64,000 nucleotides of DNA from Artocarpus heterophyllus (taxonomy: Eukaryota; Streptophyta; Magnoliopsida; Rosales; Moraceae): contig CM046333.1 in NCBI GenBank assembly GCA_025403435.1, forward strand, positions 30,525,521-30,589,520, read 5' to 3'. Position 1 is the first letter of the stretch, and each line of letters opens with the position of its first letter. Under the pieces are notes generated by a model. The model was given only the letters and a program-made list of their open reading frames with translations. It did no database searches and was not told where the DNA came from. The position numbers and the translations under genes are program-made. Positions 1 through 9,552 of the stretch are shown here, piece after piece.

Positions 1-104
1 TTGTGGCATAAAAAATAGACAGAAAAAAAGTAGCTTAAGGTGTAATTTCTTCTTGCTTATTTTATTATTATTTGTTATTGTGCATAAGAATAAAGAAGGG
101 TCAT

Positions 105-1110
105 TTACACTCATGCCTCATGAACTTTAGAATCACCATGATTTTGCTCTCTGAAATTTAAAAAGTTCCCACCTCACAACCTTAAACTTTGATTTTTTTT
201 TTTTCCATTTTGCCTCTCCGTTTAATTTTCTATCAAACAATATTGAAATATAGCATGTGCACTCACATATTGGCTTACGAAGATAAAATCATAATTGAAT
301 TTTGGGGTATTCATACATATACCCCTAAGATTTGGTGTCTTCTACACTTTGGAGTGGTCTCTACTTTGCCCCTGAACTTTTAATAGATCCCATCTTACTA
401 TACTTTACTTGTTTAATATAATTGGTACTCATCCAAGATTTGAAATCTTTGCATTTTTTGAACTTTGGAAGTACCCATATGAAATAGGGTTGTAGTATCT
501 TTTCCATTTGGAAATTTTGGTGAATATAACGGTAATTATCAATATTTTTTAAAAAAAATATCAGTTTTCATGAAAAGCATAATATTACATGATAAAATAT
601 CATGAAAGTTTTGTAAAAATATCTGCAAAATGTGAAAAAATATCGATATTTTTTATTTATTTTTTACTTTACATTTAAATGTAATAAAATTCTTTTTTTA
701 ATTTACTTTTTGAATGTAGTCTTCCAAAATTATATAAAAAAACTACTCAAATTTCATGTCTTCATATCAATATTATTCAAACCAAGAAGCAATTTAATTT
801 TCAAAAAACTTCAAATTTTAATATTATACGTCAATTTTCACCGATATCGATATTTATGCAAAATCTAAGTACCAAATTACCATGGATATTGACAATTTTA
901 TCCTTGGTTGCAGCTTATATTGAAACTGGAATTGTGACTCGATTTTGACTGGTTTATGAGAAATTTAAAATTAGACGAGCATCAACAGTATTGAGCAAAA
1001 AGAGTGAAAATCAAAGTTTGAAGTAGCAAGGTGAGAACTTTTAAAGGTTTTGCTGAGAAAGTGGGGGCACAACCCTAAGTCAGGGGTCAAAGTAGGGGTA
1101 AGCACAATGT
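105..1110. mobile_element. Possible foldback (MITE-like) element with degenerate inverted repeats
   Basis: A stretch of about 40 bases at 157-196 pairs with 1007-1045 in inverted orientation at roughly 80% identity by eye. Weaker inverted similarity runs outward on both sides. The interior is very AT-rich, with repeated ATATCGATAT-like motifs at about 640-860 and no coding potential. This fits an old non-autonomous DNA transposon or foldback element. Neither a terminal motif nor a target duplication could be fixed, so the ends are approximate and the family is unknown. Confidence 0.35.
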
Positions 1111-1360
1111 TTATGGGTATAGGTACAAATAACTCAAAATTTAATTATGATTTTATCTCATTAAACCCCCGTGTGAGCACACGTTATTTTTCGATTTGGT
1201 TTTGACGGAAAATGAAACGAAAGGGGAAAAATAGGAGACACTCAAAGTTAAAACCAGTAAAATAACAACTTTTAAAATATTGGGCAAAGTGAAGAAGATC
1301 TTAAAATTCAAGAAGCATTGGTGCAAATGGTCCAAAAAAGAAAAAAGAAGTTGAACAAGA

Positions 1361-1441
1361 TGTTGAGAGTGGGATTTAAACCCGCACCCTTTCGGATCAA
1401 AACCTTAATTTGGCGCCTGAGGCTAACTCAGCCCTCTCAAC
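1361..1441 (-). pseudogene. tRNA-Leu (UAA) pseudogene
   Basis: Read on the minus strand, the segment folds as a class II tRNA. The 7-bp acceptor stem (GTTGAGA/TCTCAAC) is perfect, the anticodon loop TTAAGG gives UAA, and a long variable arm is followed by a T arm. Features needed for function are damaged. The box A region reads GGGCTGAGTTAG, so the T8 and G18-G19 positions are lost. Box B has GGTTTAAATCC where GGTTCAAATCC is expected. The top of the anticodon stem and one T-stem pair are mismatched. It looks like a decayed nuclear tRNA-Leu copy; a tRNA-derived SINE head is the alternative, but no SINE tail was seen. Confidence 0.7.
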
Positions 1442-2690
1442 ACATTTTAAGATATCTACTCTTTGAGCTTAAACAGTAAAAAAAACCTCACTAAATGTGT
1501 TGATCTCGTCTTCTCTCTTGAAAGTTTTCTTCTTGTATTTTTTTTAATTCCACTTTTGTGTCTTCTAATTTTATTTTCACATCCCTCTAATAATACCATA
1601 TTGTACCAACTAAAAAAAAACACATAAGATCAAATAAAATGTCAAAGTGTTTAAAACATTTTGATTGATATGGCATAATATTTTGTAAAGAAATTAAAAA
1701 GAAAAATAAACATGTGAGTTTCTTTTTGTTTTTTTAATCGAGGTTGACATTGTGCTGAAACAGATATCTAGGCTGGAACATTTTTTTTTTAAATTTCGGG
1801 TCTCTAAAAAAATTTGGTGATAAGTGAATGTAGGAAGAATGAAGGACGTTGAGAAGCATCAAGCAAAGCCAATCACTTGGTAATGTCTCATTCTTTTGAC
1901 CTTCCAGTTAGATTGAAAGAAAGAATGATACTAGTCATATTCAACTGCTGTATACTGTTACTGTTGTTATTGGATCAAGTACTTATCTTTTATTTTTGAG
2001 GGAAATTCTGGAATGTCACAGTAAACTCTGCATCGATCCTTGTACCATTTTGTCAAAGGAGGACTTGTTATGGCTGAGAAGGAAAGAAAGGAGTTTTTTG
2101 TAATTGTGAGGGGGAAGATGTAAAGGAGGTGGTGGTAGAAAAATGGCTTAAAACTGCTAGCATAACAATGTGCACATCTGAAATTCTCAGTTTTGCAACC
2201 TCTTTTTTTTTTTCTTCTTAAGAATAAAGTTACTGAAATGCTTCTCTTGCTGTAACTTATATACTGAGTTTAGTGCATTCCTTTTTGAAGATAGCATTCA
2301 TGTAATAAATTTGATTTTAAATGTATGTTGTAGGAGTGAATAGATCCAGTAGTAGGCCCATACGGTGATGAACAAAGGCAATTAACAATTAAATTTTCTA
2401 TTGTTACCTTAAATTTTTTAAAAAATTTAGTGTGTTAATTTTATAAGAAAAATTATAAGTGTATCATTTGGTTAGTAATTACAATAAAAGGTAAATTGTT
2501 TAAGTAGTTTTCAATTTTTTATAGAAGTGAATATTTAGTCCCAACTTTTTTTCCCAATTAATGCTAAGCTTTTATTTTAAATGCGGAATTGTTATTGCAT
2601 ATCGTTTTTTGATTAAAATTATTAAACTATCCTTTAAAATAATCAATATATTAAAAAAATTATTATAAAATAATAAAAAAAGCTTGTCCT
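1442..2690. other. Intergenic DNA, no gene recognised
   Basis: AT-rich sequence with T and A runs. A short open stretch ending in a stop near 1862-1902 and an AATAAA-like signal near 2303 resemble the end of a transcription unit. No conserved domain or splice structure supports one. Confidence 0.5.
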
Positions 2691-3146
2691 AGCAAAAGAA
2701 GAAAAAGTACGAAAAGAAGAAAAAGACCAATCGCTTGAACAATGAACAACATCAAATGAAAATAAGGGAAATCTACAGCAAATCTGGGTTTCCTGCGAGC
2801 TCGTGCCGCGAGGGAGGCGGTGCGCTCATGAGGCCGCATTGGGTCTCGTCGACCCCCCATCCCCAATCTCTCTCTTCCTCTGGGCCGGCATCCCCAATCT
2901 CCACTAGTCGACCTTTTTGATTTTCGTCTTGCAGAATCAAGAAGGAAAAACAATTTCTTCGTTGTTTTTTTGGGGAATAAGAAGAAAATGGATAGTTGAA
3001 AACATGATTTCTACCTTTCTGTTTGGTTGCAAGAAAAATAGATGGAAAACGATATTTCAAAAATCGAGTTTTTTTGAGAAATTTCTAGTTTTTAGTTTGG
3101 TTAGGCGAAGAAGCTTGACGAATTATGCAAAGTTGAGAATTCGGAG
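2691..3146. other. Unassigned segment with a GC-rich patch
   Basis: Between about 2795 and 2910 the base composition rises sharply above the surroundings, with GAGCTCGTGCCGCGAGG-like sequence and a SalI-type GTCGAC. Open frames exist on both strands but none resembles a known family. The segment ends exactly at the copia insertion site and would be continuous with 8123 onward in the ancestral sequence. It could be a promoter or first exon of an unrecognised transcript. Confidence 0.3.
3142..3146. repeat. Target site duplication (left) of the first copia element
   Basis: CGGAG directly abuts the left end of the element and is repeated exactly at 8123-8127 on the other side, the 5-bp duplication expected of integrase-mediated insertion. 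Confidence 0.9.
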
Positions 3147-3398
3147 TGAAAAGAAAGAATGAATTTCTTCTTCTATATTTAGTTTCTGGTTACATTAGAC
3201 ACATATATATATACACACTACAACAACTAATTTGGATGCTGAATTAGTGCAGATCATAAATCCCTATTTACAATTCTATATAAATGAAACAAATCAATGG
3301 CCATTGACTACGGATGATTGCCCAAATTTGAAGAATATCCCAGACTTTGTGCATTGATTGGCTTGATTGTGCATTGATTGGCTCAATAATCCTCAAAA
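3147..3398 (-). repeat. 3' LTR of the first copia element
   Basis: Nearly identical to 7891-8122. It is longer because of a tandem copy of GATTGTGCATTGATTGGCTT-like sequence around 3350-3385. Its U3 start reads TTTTGAGGATT where the partner LTR has the canonical TGTTGAGGATT, so the terminal TG is mutated. Confidence 0.93.
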
Positions 3399-6300
3399 CT
3401 CCCCCTCAAGTTTGGAATGTATGTTAATAATTCCCAACTTGCTGATTAGAGTCGAGAATTGTGAAGAGCTTAATGGCTTTGTGAAAATATCCGCTGGCTG
3501 GTCTGATGTAGGTACGTAAGTCAGCTTGATCATTCCTTTTTGAACCTTTTCTCGTATGAGGTGACAATCGATATCTATGTGCTTTGTTCGCTCATGGTAG
3601 ACTGGGTTTGAAGCAATATGGAGAGCTACTTGGTTGTCACATTATAAGTTGACAGGATGTGAATGTTTGATGCCCAAGTCCTGTAGAATTGTTTTCAACC
3701 ATATAATTTCACAACAGGTGGTGGCCATAGATCGGTATTCGGCTTATGCGCTTGATCGTGATACTGTTGTTTGCTTCTTGGTTTTCCAGGAAACTAATGA
3801 GCTGCCAAGAAATATGCAATAGCCAGTAACTGATCGTCGAGTGTCATGACACCTGGCCCAATCTGCATCACAAAAGGCATTCAGTTGGATTGAACTTTCT
3901 GTAGAAAGAAATATTCCTTGTCCTGGTGTTTGTTTCACATATCGCAAGACACGATGAGATGCTTCTAAATGTGGTACTCGTGGCTTGTCCATAAATTGAC
4001 TTAAAACATGAACTGCATATGCCAAGTCTGGTCGTGTGACAGTCAAGTAAATTAGCCGCCCAACAAGTCGTCGATAAGAGGATGGATCACTAACATAGTC
4101 GCCTTCAAACTTACTGAGAGATAAGTTTTGTTCCATTGGAAAAGAAGCTGGTTTTGCACCAAGATATCCAACATCTTCAAGAATCTCGAGAGCATACTTT
4201 CATTGTGAAAGACTAATGCCTTTACTAGATCGTGCAACCTCTATACCAAGAAAATACTTTAATTGTCCAAGATCCTTCAATTTGAATTGATTCTTCAAGA
4301 ATGATTTGGTATCTTCAATATCTTGCAAATCATTTCCTGCAATGATGACATCGTCGACATAAATAAGGAGAGCAGTAAATTTACCATCCTGGGATCGGAC
4401 TAATAAGGAATAATCAGCCTTGGATTGTTTGAAGTTGGCCTGCTTGAGAGCAGTGGAGAGCTTAATGAACCATTGACGCGAAGCTTGCTTGAGGCCATAC
4501 AATGACTTGTGGAGTTTGCAAACTCGTGTCTCCCCCTTTCGTCCGAAACCAGGAGGTAAAGACATGTAAACATCTTCATCAAGATCTCCATGTAAGAAGG
4601 CATTAGTAACATCGAGTTGATGGAGGTGCCATTGTTGTGTTGAAGCCACAGCAAGAAGAAGGACGAACCGTTACAAGTTTTGCAATAGGAGCAAAAGTCT
4701 CTTGATAGTCTAGACCTTCAACTTGGTTATATCCTTTGGCTACCAATCTGGCTTTATAATGCTCTACCATGCCATCTGGACAGTATTTAATCTTGTACAC
4801 CCATTTGAATCCAACCAGCTTCTTCCTAGGTGGTAATGGTTGCAGAGACCATGTGTCATTAGCCTTGAGAGCATCCAGCTCTTGTTGCATAGCAAGACGC
4901 CATTTAGGATCACAAACTGCTTGTGCAAAAGAAGATGGTTCTTTTTCGATTGAAAGGGAAGTGGTGAAAGCATGATGTTTGGGAGATAATCTATCATATG
5001 AAAGAACATCAGTTAAAGGGTAGGTGATACCTGTAGTGCTGACCAAAGCCGAGTTCGATGTTGGGTCAGTTCGTGAGGGAAGAGAAATACCAACATGATA
5101 CTCACGCAGATAGCTTGGTATCTTTGTAGCGCGTATTGGCCGTGAGGAACGAAGTGGTGAATCCAAAGGTACGGTTGTGGTAGGTTGGTCAATGGGTGGG
5201 GGGGCGGCATGTGAAGGAAGGGCTTGGGAAACAGCTTTGTTGTTTGAATGAGGAGGAATTTCTTCTTGAGAGGAATCATCAAATAGAGATACTTCAGTAT
5301 TGAGAGGAAATTGAAGGGTGGTGCCATCATGATCATTTGTTGATGAATGATGAGGCATTGGAGGTGAATCTGAAGCGGAAGGTGAAAAAGGAAAAATATC
5401 CTCATGAAAAATAAGATCTCGTGAAACAAAAATTTTACCAGTTGAGAGGTCATAAACCTTGTAACCCTTTTGAGCATATGGATAACCCAAGAAAAGACAC
5501 CGGGTGGCTCTTGGATCAAATTTGGTGAGACCCTGATGATGTGTTGAGGCAAAACATAGGCAACCAAACACTCGCAAATGATCATATACAGGTTGTTTGT
5601 GAAAGAGCATCTCAAAAGGTGTTTTCCCTTGAAGAAGAGGCGTCGAAGTTCTGTTAATTAGGTAGGTAGCGGTTAAGATAGCGTCTCCCCAAAATCTTTT
5701 TGGAAGGTTGGCTTGGAATAATAAGGCTCGGGCTACATTAAGGTGGTGACGGTGCTTTCTTTCAACTACTCCATTTTGCTATGGAGTGGAAACACAACTG
5801 GTTTGATGAATGATTCCTTTATCAAAATAAAGATTTTTGATTGTAAATTCAGGCCCATTATCACTCCAAAGAACTTTGACTTTTAAGGAGAACTATGTTT
5901 CAACAAGGTTGATGAACTTTGTGATATATGAGTGAGTTTCTAATTTATGATGCATCAAATAAGTCCATGTGCAACGTGTATAATCATCAACAATTGTAAG
6001 AAAATATTGTGCCCCTGTAATTGAAGAAACATGGTACCCTCCCCAAATATCAACATGGATTAATTCAAAAGGTGCTTTAGTGCGAATGGAGCTTGTTGAA
6101 AATGGAGAACGAGTTTGTTTAGCCAATGGGCAAATTAAACAATAAAAAATATTACAAAATTCCATGTCTGTAATTGAATGAGAAAGCAAACTAAAGGTCT
6201 TATTTGATGGATGTCCTAGGCGTTGATGCCAAAGTTTCGGGGAATGGGAAGTTGGTGTAGTGACAGCGTTGCACCTAGTTTTCTGTGGAGTATCAAGGTA

Positions 6301-6603
6301 GTAGAGTCCTCCTCGCTTAGTTCCCATCCCAATCATCTTCCCCGATCGTTGGTCTTGTAGCATACAAGTATGATTAATGAACGTAGCAAGGTAGTGAGAA
6401 TTGTGCACAAGCTTGCTAATGGAAATCAAGTTTAATTTAAAAGAAGGAACACATAGCACATCACTCAGGATGAAATTAGCAAAGTAAATGCTGCCTATGT
6501 GTGAGACTGTAGCAATGGCTCCATTGGGTAGATGCACAGTTCGATTTGTGACACGAGATTTTGTGGTTAACAAATCGACAGAGTAAACTATGTGATCTGT
6601 GGC
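3393..6603 (-). pseudogene. Copia pol (integrase, reverse transcriptase, RNase H), broken
   Basis: Pol continues in the gag frame after a stop at 6602-6604. Integrase shows the HHCC finger (WHQRLGH then C-x2-C near 6120-6230) and the core starting at HVDIWGG; the later WSDNGPEF and NGVVERKHRH blocks are recognisable. Reverse transcriptase has [17 protein letters not shown] and an intact YVDD (about 4350). RNase H has [17 protein letters not shown] and ends as KLEGEF, the stop falling at the 3' LTR boundary. Breaks seen: stops near 5892, in the STPQQNG block (about 5780), at 4200 (KYALEIL block), at 3744 and near 3640, and a one-base frameshift near 4660. No full-length polyprotein can be made. 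Confidence 0.9.
3399..3410 (-). promoter_or_regulatory. Polypurine tract of the first copia element
   Basis: The minus strand reads CTTGAGGGGGAG directly before the 3' LTR, the position and composition of the plus-strand DNA primer. Confidence 0.85.
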
Positions 6604-7787
6604 TTATGTGTCAAGTATCCAACACATTTCTTTGTCAACAACAGAGCCACAAAAAATTGTACCTGAGAGATCACTCATGGCAGATGTGTTACCAACATGA
6701 TTGGCCATCGAATTGGATTTATTCTTGGTCAGCAGTGCCATAAGATTATGATATTGTTCTGCTGTGAGAGTGAATGGCATGGAATTTGATGGTGTGTTGG
6801 TATCTACATGATTGGTCTTGGAGGAAAAAATTTTACGCTCTCGTTGATCAGGTTTGTTGTTTGTTGAGTTCGCCTTTTGCAGCTTTCGACAAACATCAAT
6901 GGTGTGACCTTGCCAACCGCAATATTCGCATTTGAGGTGTGCCCGACATGTCTCTGTGGTGTGTCCAATTTTGTCACATGTTCCACATTTCAGATGTGGA
7001 TTTTTAGGTGTGAAAATCCTCTCAAATTTTCGTGGAGTATTCTTCACCGCAAAGGCAAGGCTTTAGCCAGTGGTGCACCTCCGTTCAATAAGCCTCTTTG
7101 TTTTTCATCCTGCAAAATGAGAGAATGAGTTTTATTGACGGCAGGCAGTCGATCCATGAGTAGAATCTGTCCTCTAACACTAGCATAGGCTTCGTTAAGT
7201 CCCATGAGGAATTTCATGGTCTTTTGATTTTGTTGAAACTACAGAACGTCCTTCATAGCACCACACGTGCATTTGGGAATGTTACAAAGTGCTTCACGTT
7301 CATCCCATAGACTTTTAAGCTTGGTGTAGTAATTCCCAATTGTTGTGTTGCCCTGTTTACAATCATGTATGGCTTCTTCAACATGAAAAAGATGAACACT
7401 GTTAGTTTGTGAAAAACGATCTTTTAAATCAAGCCAGATATCATGAGCACTTTCACTGTATATTATGCTTGCTCCAATATCTTGTGAGATTGAGTTAAAA
7501 AGCCATGCTTTTACAAGGTTGTTACAACGCGTCCATTGTTGGAGTTCTGTGATAGAAGTCTCCGGTGGTTGTTTGATGGTGCCATTGACGAAGCCTTCTT
7601 TGTTCTTGATGCTGAGAGCCATGAGCATAGCACGACTCCAAGTGCTGTAATTTTCTCCATCCAATGCTTGTGTGACGAGTACAAGTCCAAGTTGATCAGA
7701 ATAATGAAGGTAAAGGGGATCATTTGGGTTATCAAACTTGTTGGTCTCAGTCTTGGCTGAGTTCGGAGTTTCGCCTTTTCCTGCCAT
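6604..7787 (-). pseudogene. Copia gag and start of protease, broken
   Basis: Gag starts at an ATG at 7787 (MAGKGETPNSAK), about 90 bases after the PBS. It contains the plant copia gag block (NYSTWSRAMLMALSIKNK, DIWLDLKDRFSQ) and, near 6900-6990, two CCHC zinc knuckles (CGTCDKIGHTTETC and CEYCGWQGHTIDVC) for RNA packaging. A stop at 7239 and a one-base deletion near 7050 interrupt it. The protease active site reads WILDT followed by a stop and ATDH, so the stop has replaced the glycine of the D-S/T-G triad. The gag-protease unit is therefore dead. Confidence 0.88.
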
Positions 7788-7878
7788 GTGTATCGGCTAG
7801 AAGAAGGTGAGCAATTTTTTTTTTTTTTTGAATATGAGAGGAAGAAGGAAGAAGGCTATAGGTTCAGGACTGTGGGAT

Positions 7879-7890
7879 GCTTTGATGCCA
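7879..7890 (-). promoter_or_regulatory. Primer binding site, initiator tRNA-Met type
   Basis: Immediately after the 5' LTR the minus strand reads TGGCATCAAAGC, two mismatches from TGGTATCAGAGC, the usual plant copia site for the initiator methionine tRNA. Confidence 0.85.
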
Positions 7891-8122
7891 TGAAAAGAAA
7901 GAACGAATTTCTTCTTCTATATTTAGTTTCTGGTTACATTAGACACATATATATATATACACTACAATGACTAATTTGGATGCTGAATTAGTGCAGATCA
8001 TAAATCCCTATTTACAATTCTATATAAAGGAAACAAATCAATGGCCATTGACTATGAATGATTGCCCAAATTTGAAGAATATCCCAGACTTTGTGCATTG
8101 ATTGGCTCAATAATCCTCAACA
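7891..8122 (-). repeat. 5' LTR of the first copia element
   Basis: 232 bp, minus-strand ends TG...CA, flanked outside by CGGAG (8123-8127) and inside by the PBS. It pairs with 3147-3398. Confidence 0.95.
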
Positions 8123-8410
8123 CGGAGGATCTGAGAGCTAGAGTTTGTCCACAAATCAACAGGCTTTTTTAACGCCTCAGTCGTATTAAGAAAGAATCCT
8201 TGGTAATAGTTAATGGTCTATTGATATGTTTTAATTCCCTTGTGATTTTTTTATGCACATAAAAAGCTATATAACATAATTGAAATGTGTGGTAATATCC
8301 AATCATTTTTCATCATCCACCTTGTCACTATAAGTCACTTTTTTTTCATAGTCTAAAAACTCCAGTGGCCTTCTCTTACTGGTTTGATTTAATTTTACTG
8401 AATTAACTCC
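8123..8410. other. Intergenic DNA, no gene recognised
   Basis: The first five bases are the right-hand target duplication CGGAG. The rest is AT-rich and shows no domain, repeat or RNA gene. Confidence 0.5.
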
Positions 8411-8413
8411 GTG

Positions 8414-8542
8414 TTATTTCAGAGGGAATTCAACACACTTGAGAGCTTGGCAGCTGTAGAGGTCGTAGATCTGGCGAGTATTACGATCAGAGAGGACATT
8501 GTAGGCTTCAGAGACGAGCTTGAACAGATAAGGCGATCTCTT
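8414..8542 (-). pseudogene. DnaJ (J-domain) fragment
   Basis: The minus strand encodes FKLVSEAYNVLSDRNTRQIY, then DLYSCQALK and a stop at 8414. This matches the end of a J domain (F..ISEAYEVLSD...R..YD.YG..GLK), the Hsp70-stimulating module of DnaJ/Hsp40 proteins. The helix I-III part with the HPD motif is absent upstream, where the sequence becomes a CT-rich run. It is probably a single exon remnant or gene fragment. An unrecognised distant first exon is possible but unlikely, because the frame ends right after the fragment. Confidence 0.5.
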
Positions 8543-8544
8543 GG

Positions 8545-9208
8545 TAGAGAGAGAGGGGGAGGGAGAGAGTGTAGGGGTCACGATTTTGCTGTTTCAAAAA
8601 AATATCCTACTTTAATGATATATATTTATTTATTTACTTTTTTGTCCTTTTTATTTTCTTATTTTAATTTTTTAAAACATATTAAATATTTTACTAAAAT
8701 GTCTTCATTAACGCATATTTAATGTCTGTCCAGTTAAATTAGTCTTTTAGCAACTAAAATGAAAGATTAGGGTCAATTGAGTAATAAAAAAAGATAAGAG
8801 ATCAAATGTTTACTTTCATAAAAAATCGAAAACTATCGGAGCAAGTTACCTTAAAATAATACCCTAAAATAAATAATTAAGTTTCATTTAAAAAAATTTT
8901 CTCTCTATCTTTTTCATACTGCTCACACTGAAACAAAAGTTTCGGCTTCAAAACTAGACCAATTTGTCATTCACTCTAGAATTAGAACATAAACATTATC
9001 CTTTTGTGTTGTAGTAGGCCGTACTAAAAATTTCATAGACAGAGAAAGGCACGATTTAATAGATGATTCCCATTGAAAAAAAAAATCCTATCACAGATGA
9101 CATTATAAGTTCCTTCTACATTGCAAGCACAGGAATGATTTAATGCTAAATTTAAGCGAAAAAAAAAGAGAGAGATAAAGCTTGAGCCTTGAGTAAATCT
9201 CCAGATCT
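8545..9208. other. Intergenic DNA, no gene recognised
   Basis: AT-rich sequence between the DnaJ fragment and the 3' end of the bHLH gene. A GA-rich patch lies at about 8550-8575. No coding or RNA signal was found. Confidence 0.5.
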
Positions 9209-9284
9209 TTTGAAACTTAAGCAAGCATAAAGATTGAAAACAATCCTTTGAAACTTAAGCAAGCATAAAAATTGAAAACAATGG
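9209..9284. repeat. 38-bp direct tandem duplication
   Basis: TTTGAAACTTAAGCAAGCAT and the 18 bases after it occur twice in succession (9209-9246 and 9247-9284) with about two differences. It lies beyond the 3' end of the bHLH gene, and no function is apparent. Confidence 0.85.
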
Positions 9285-9446
9285 AAATAACTAAAACGTT
9301 GCTATTAGTTATATTATATATTGTTGGTTTTTGCTACTATTGTTGTTAGTAGCAACAAGCATAATTACTTATACCATAAATAGAAAATAACTTAAAAACC
9401 CTACTAGTCTTTATGCCCTGAAGCAAGTCAATTCTTCCCTACCAAG

Positions 9447-9452
9447 TTTATT
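9447..9452 (-). terminator. Candidate poly(A) signal of the bHLH gene
   Basis: AATAAA on the minus strand about 100 bases past the stop codon, a reasonable distance for a plant 3' UTR. Plant poly(A) signals are loose, so the real site may differ. Confidence 0.4.
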
Positions 9453-9552
9453 GTCCACTAACATAGTCAGTCATACTAGTGTCATATCAAATAATACCAT
9501 ATATGAAAAAGCAGATCAAGACTTGCCATATTCATGGCTCCCAAATAGCTGG

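Larger units (their letters stand above)
3147..8122 (-). mobile_element. Full-length but inactivated Ty1/copia retrotransposon
   Basis: A complete copia-type element of 4976 bp read on the minus strand: 5' LTR (7891-8122), PBS (7879-7890), gag, protease, integrase, reverse transcriptase, RNase H, PPT (3399-3410) and 3' LTR (3147-3398), flanked by CGGAG. Integrase before reverse transcriptase is the Ty1/copia order. About eight substitutions by eye separate the LTRs over 232 bp, plus an extra 20-bp repeat unit in the 3' LTR, so the insertion is not very recent. Several in-frame stops and two frameshifts make it non-autonomous. It is the transposon nearest the bHLH gene, about 1.4 kb downstream of its stop. 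Confidence 0.95.

Noticed and set aside
1862..1902. Possible terminal exon (MKDVEKHQAKPITW) on the plus strand
   Set aside because: Too short, no supporting upstream exon and no recognisable family.
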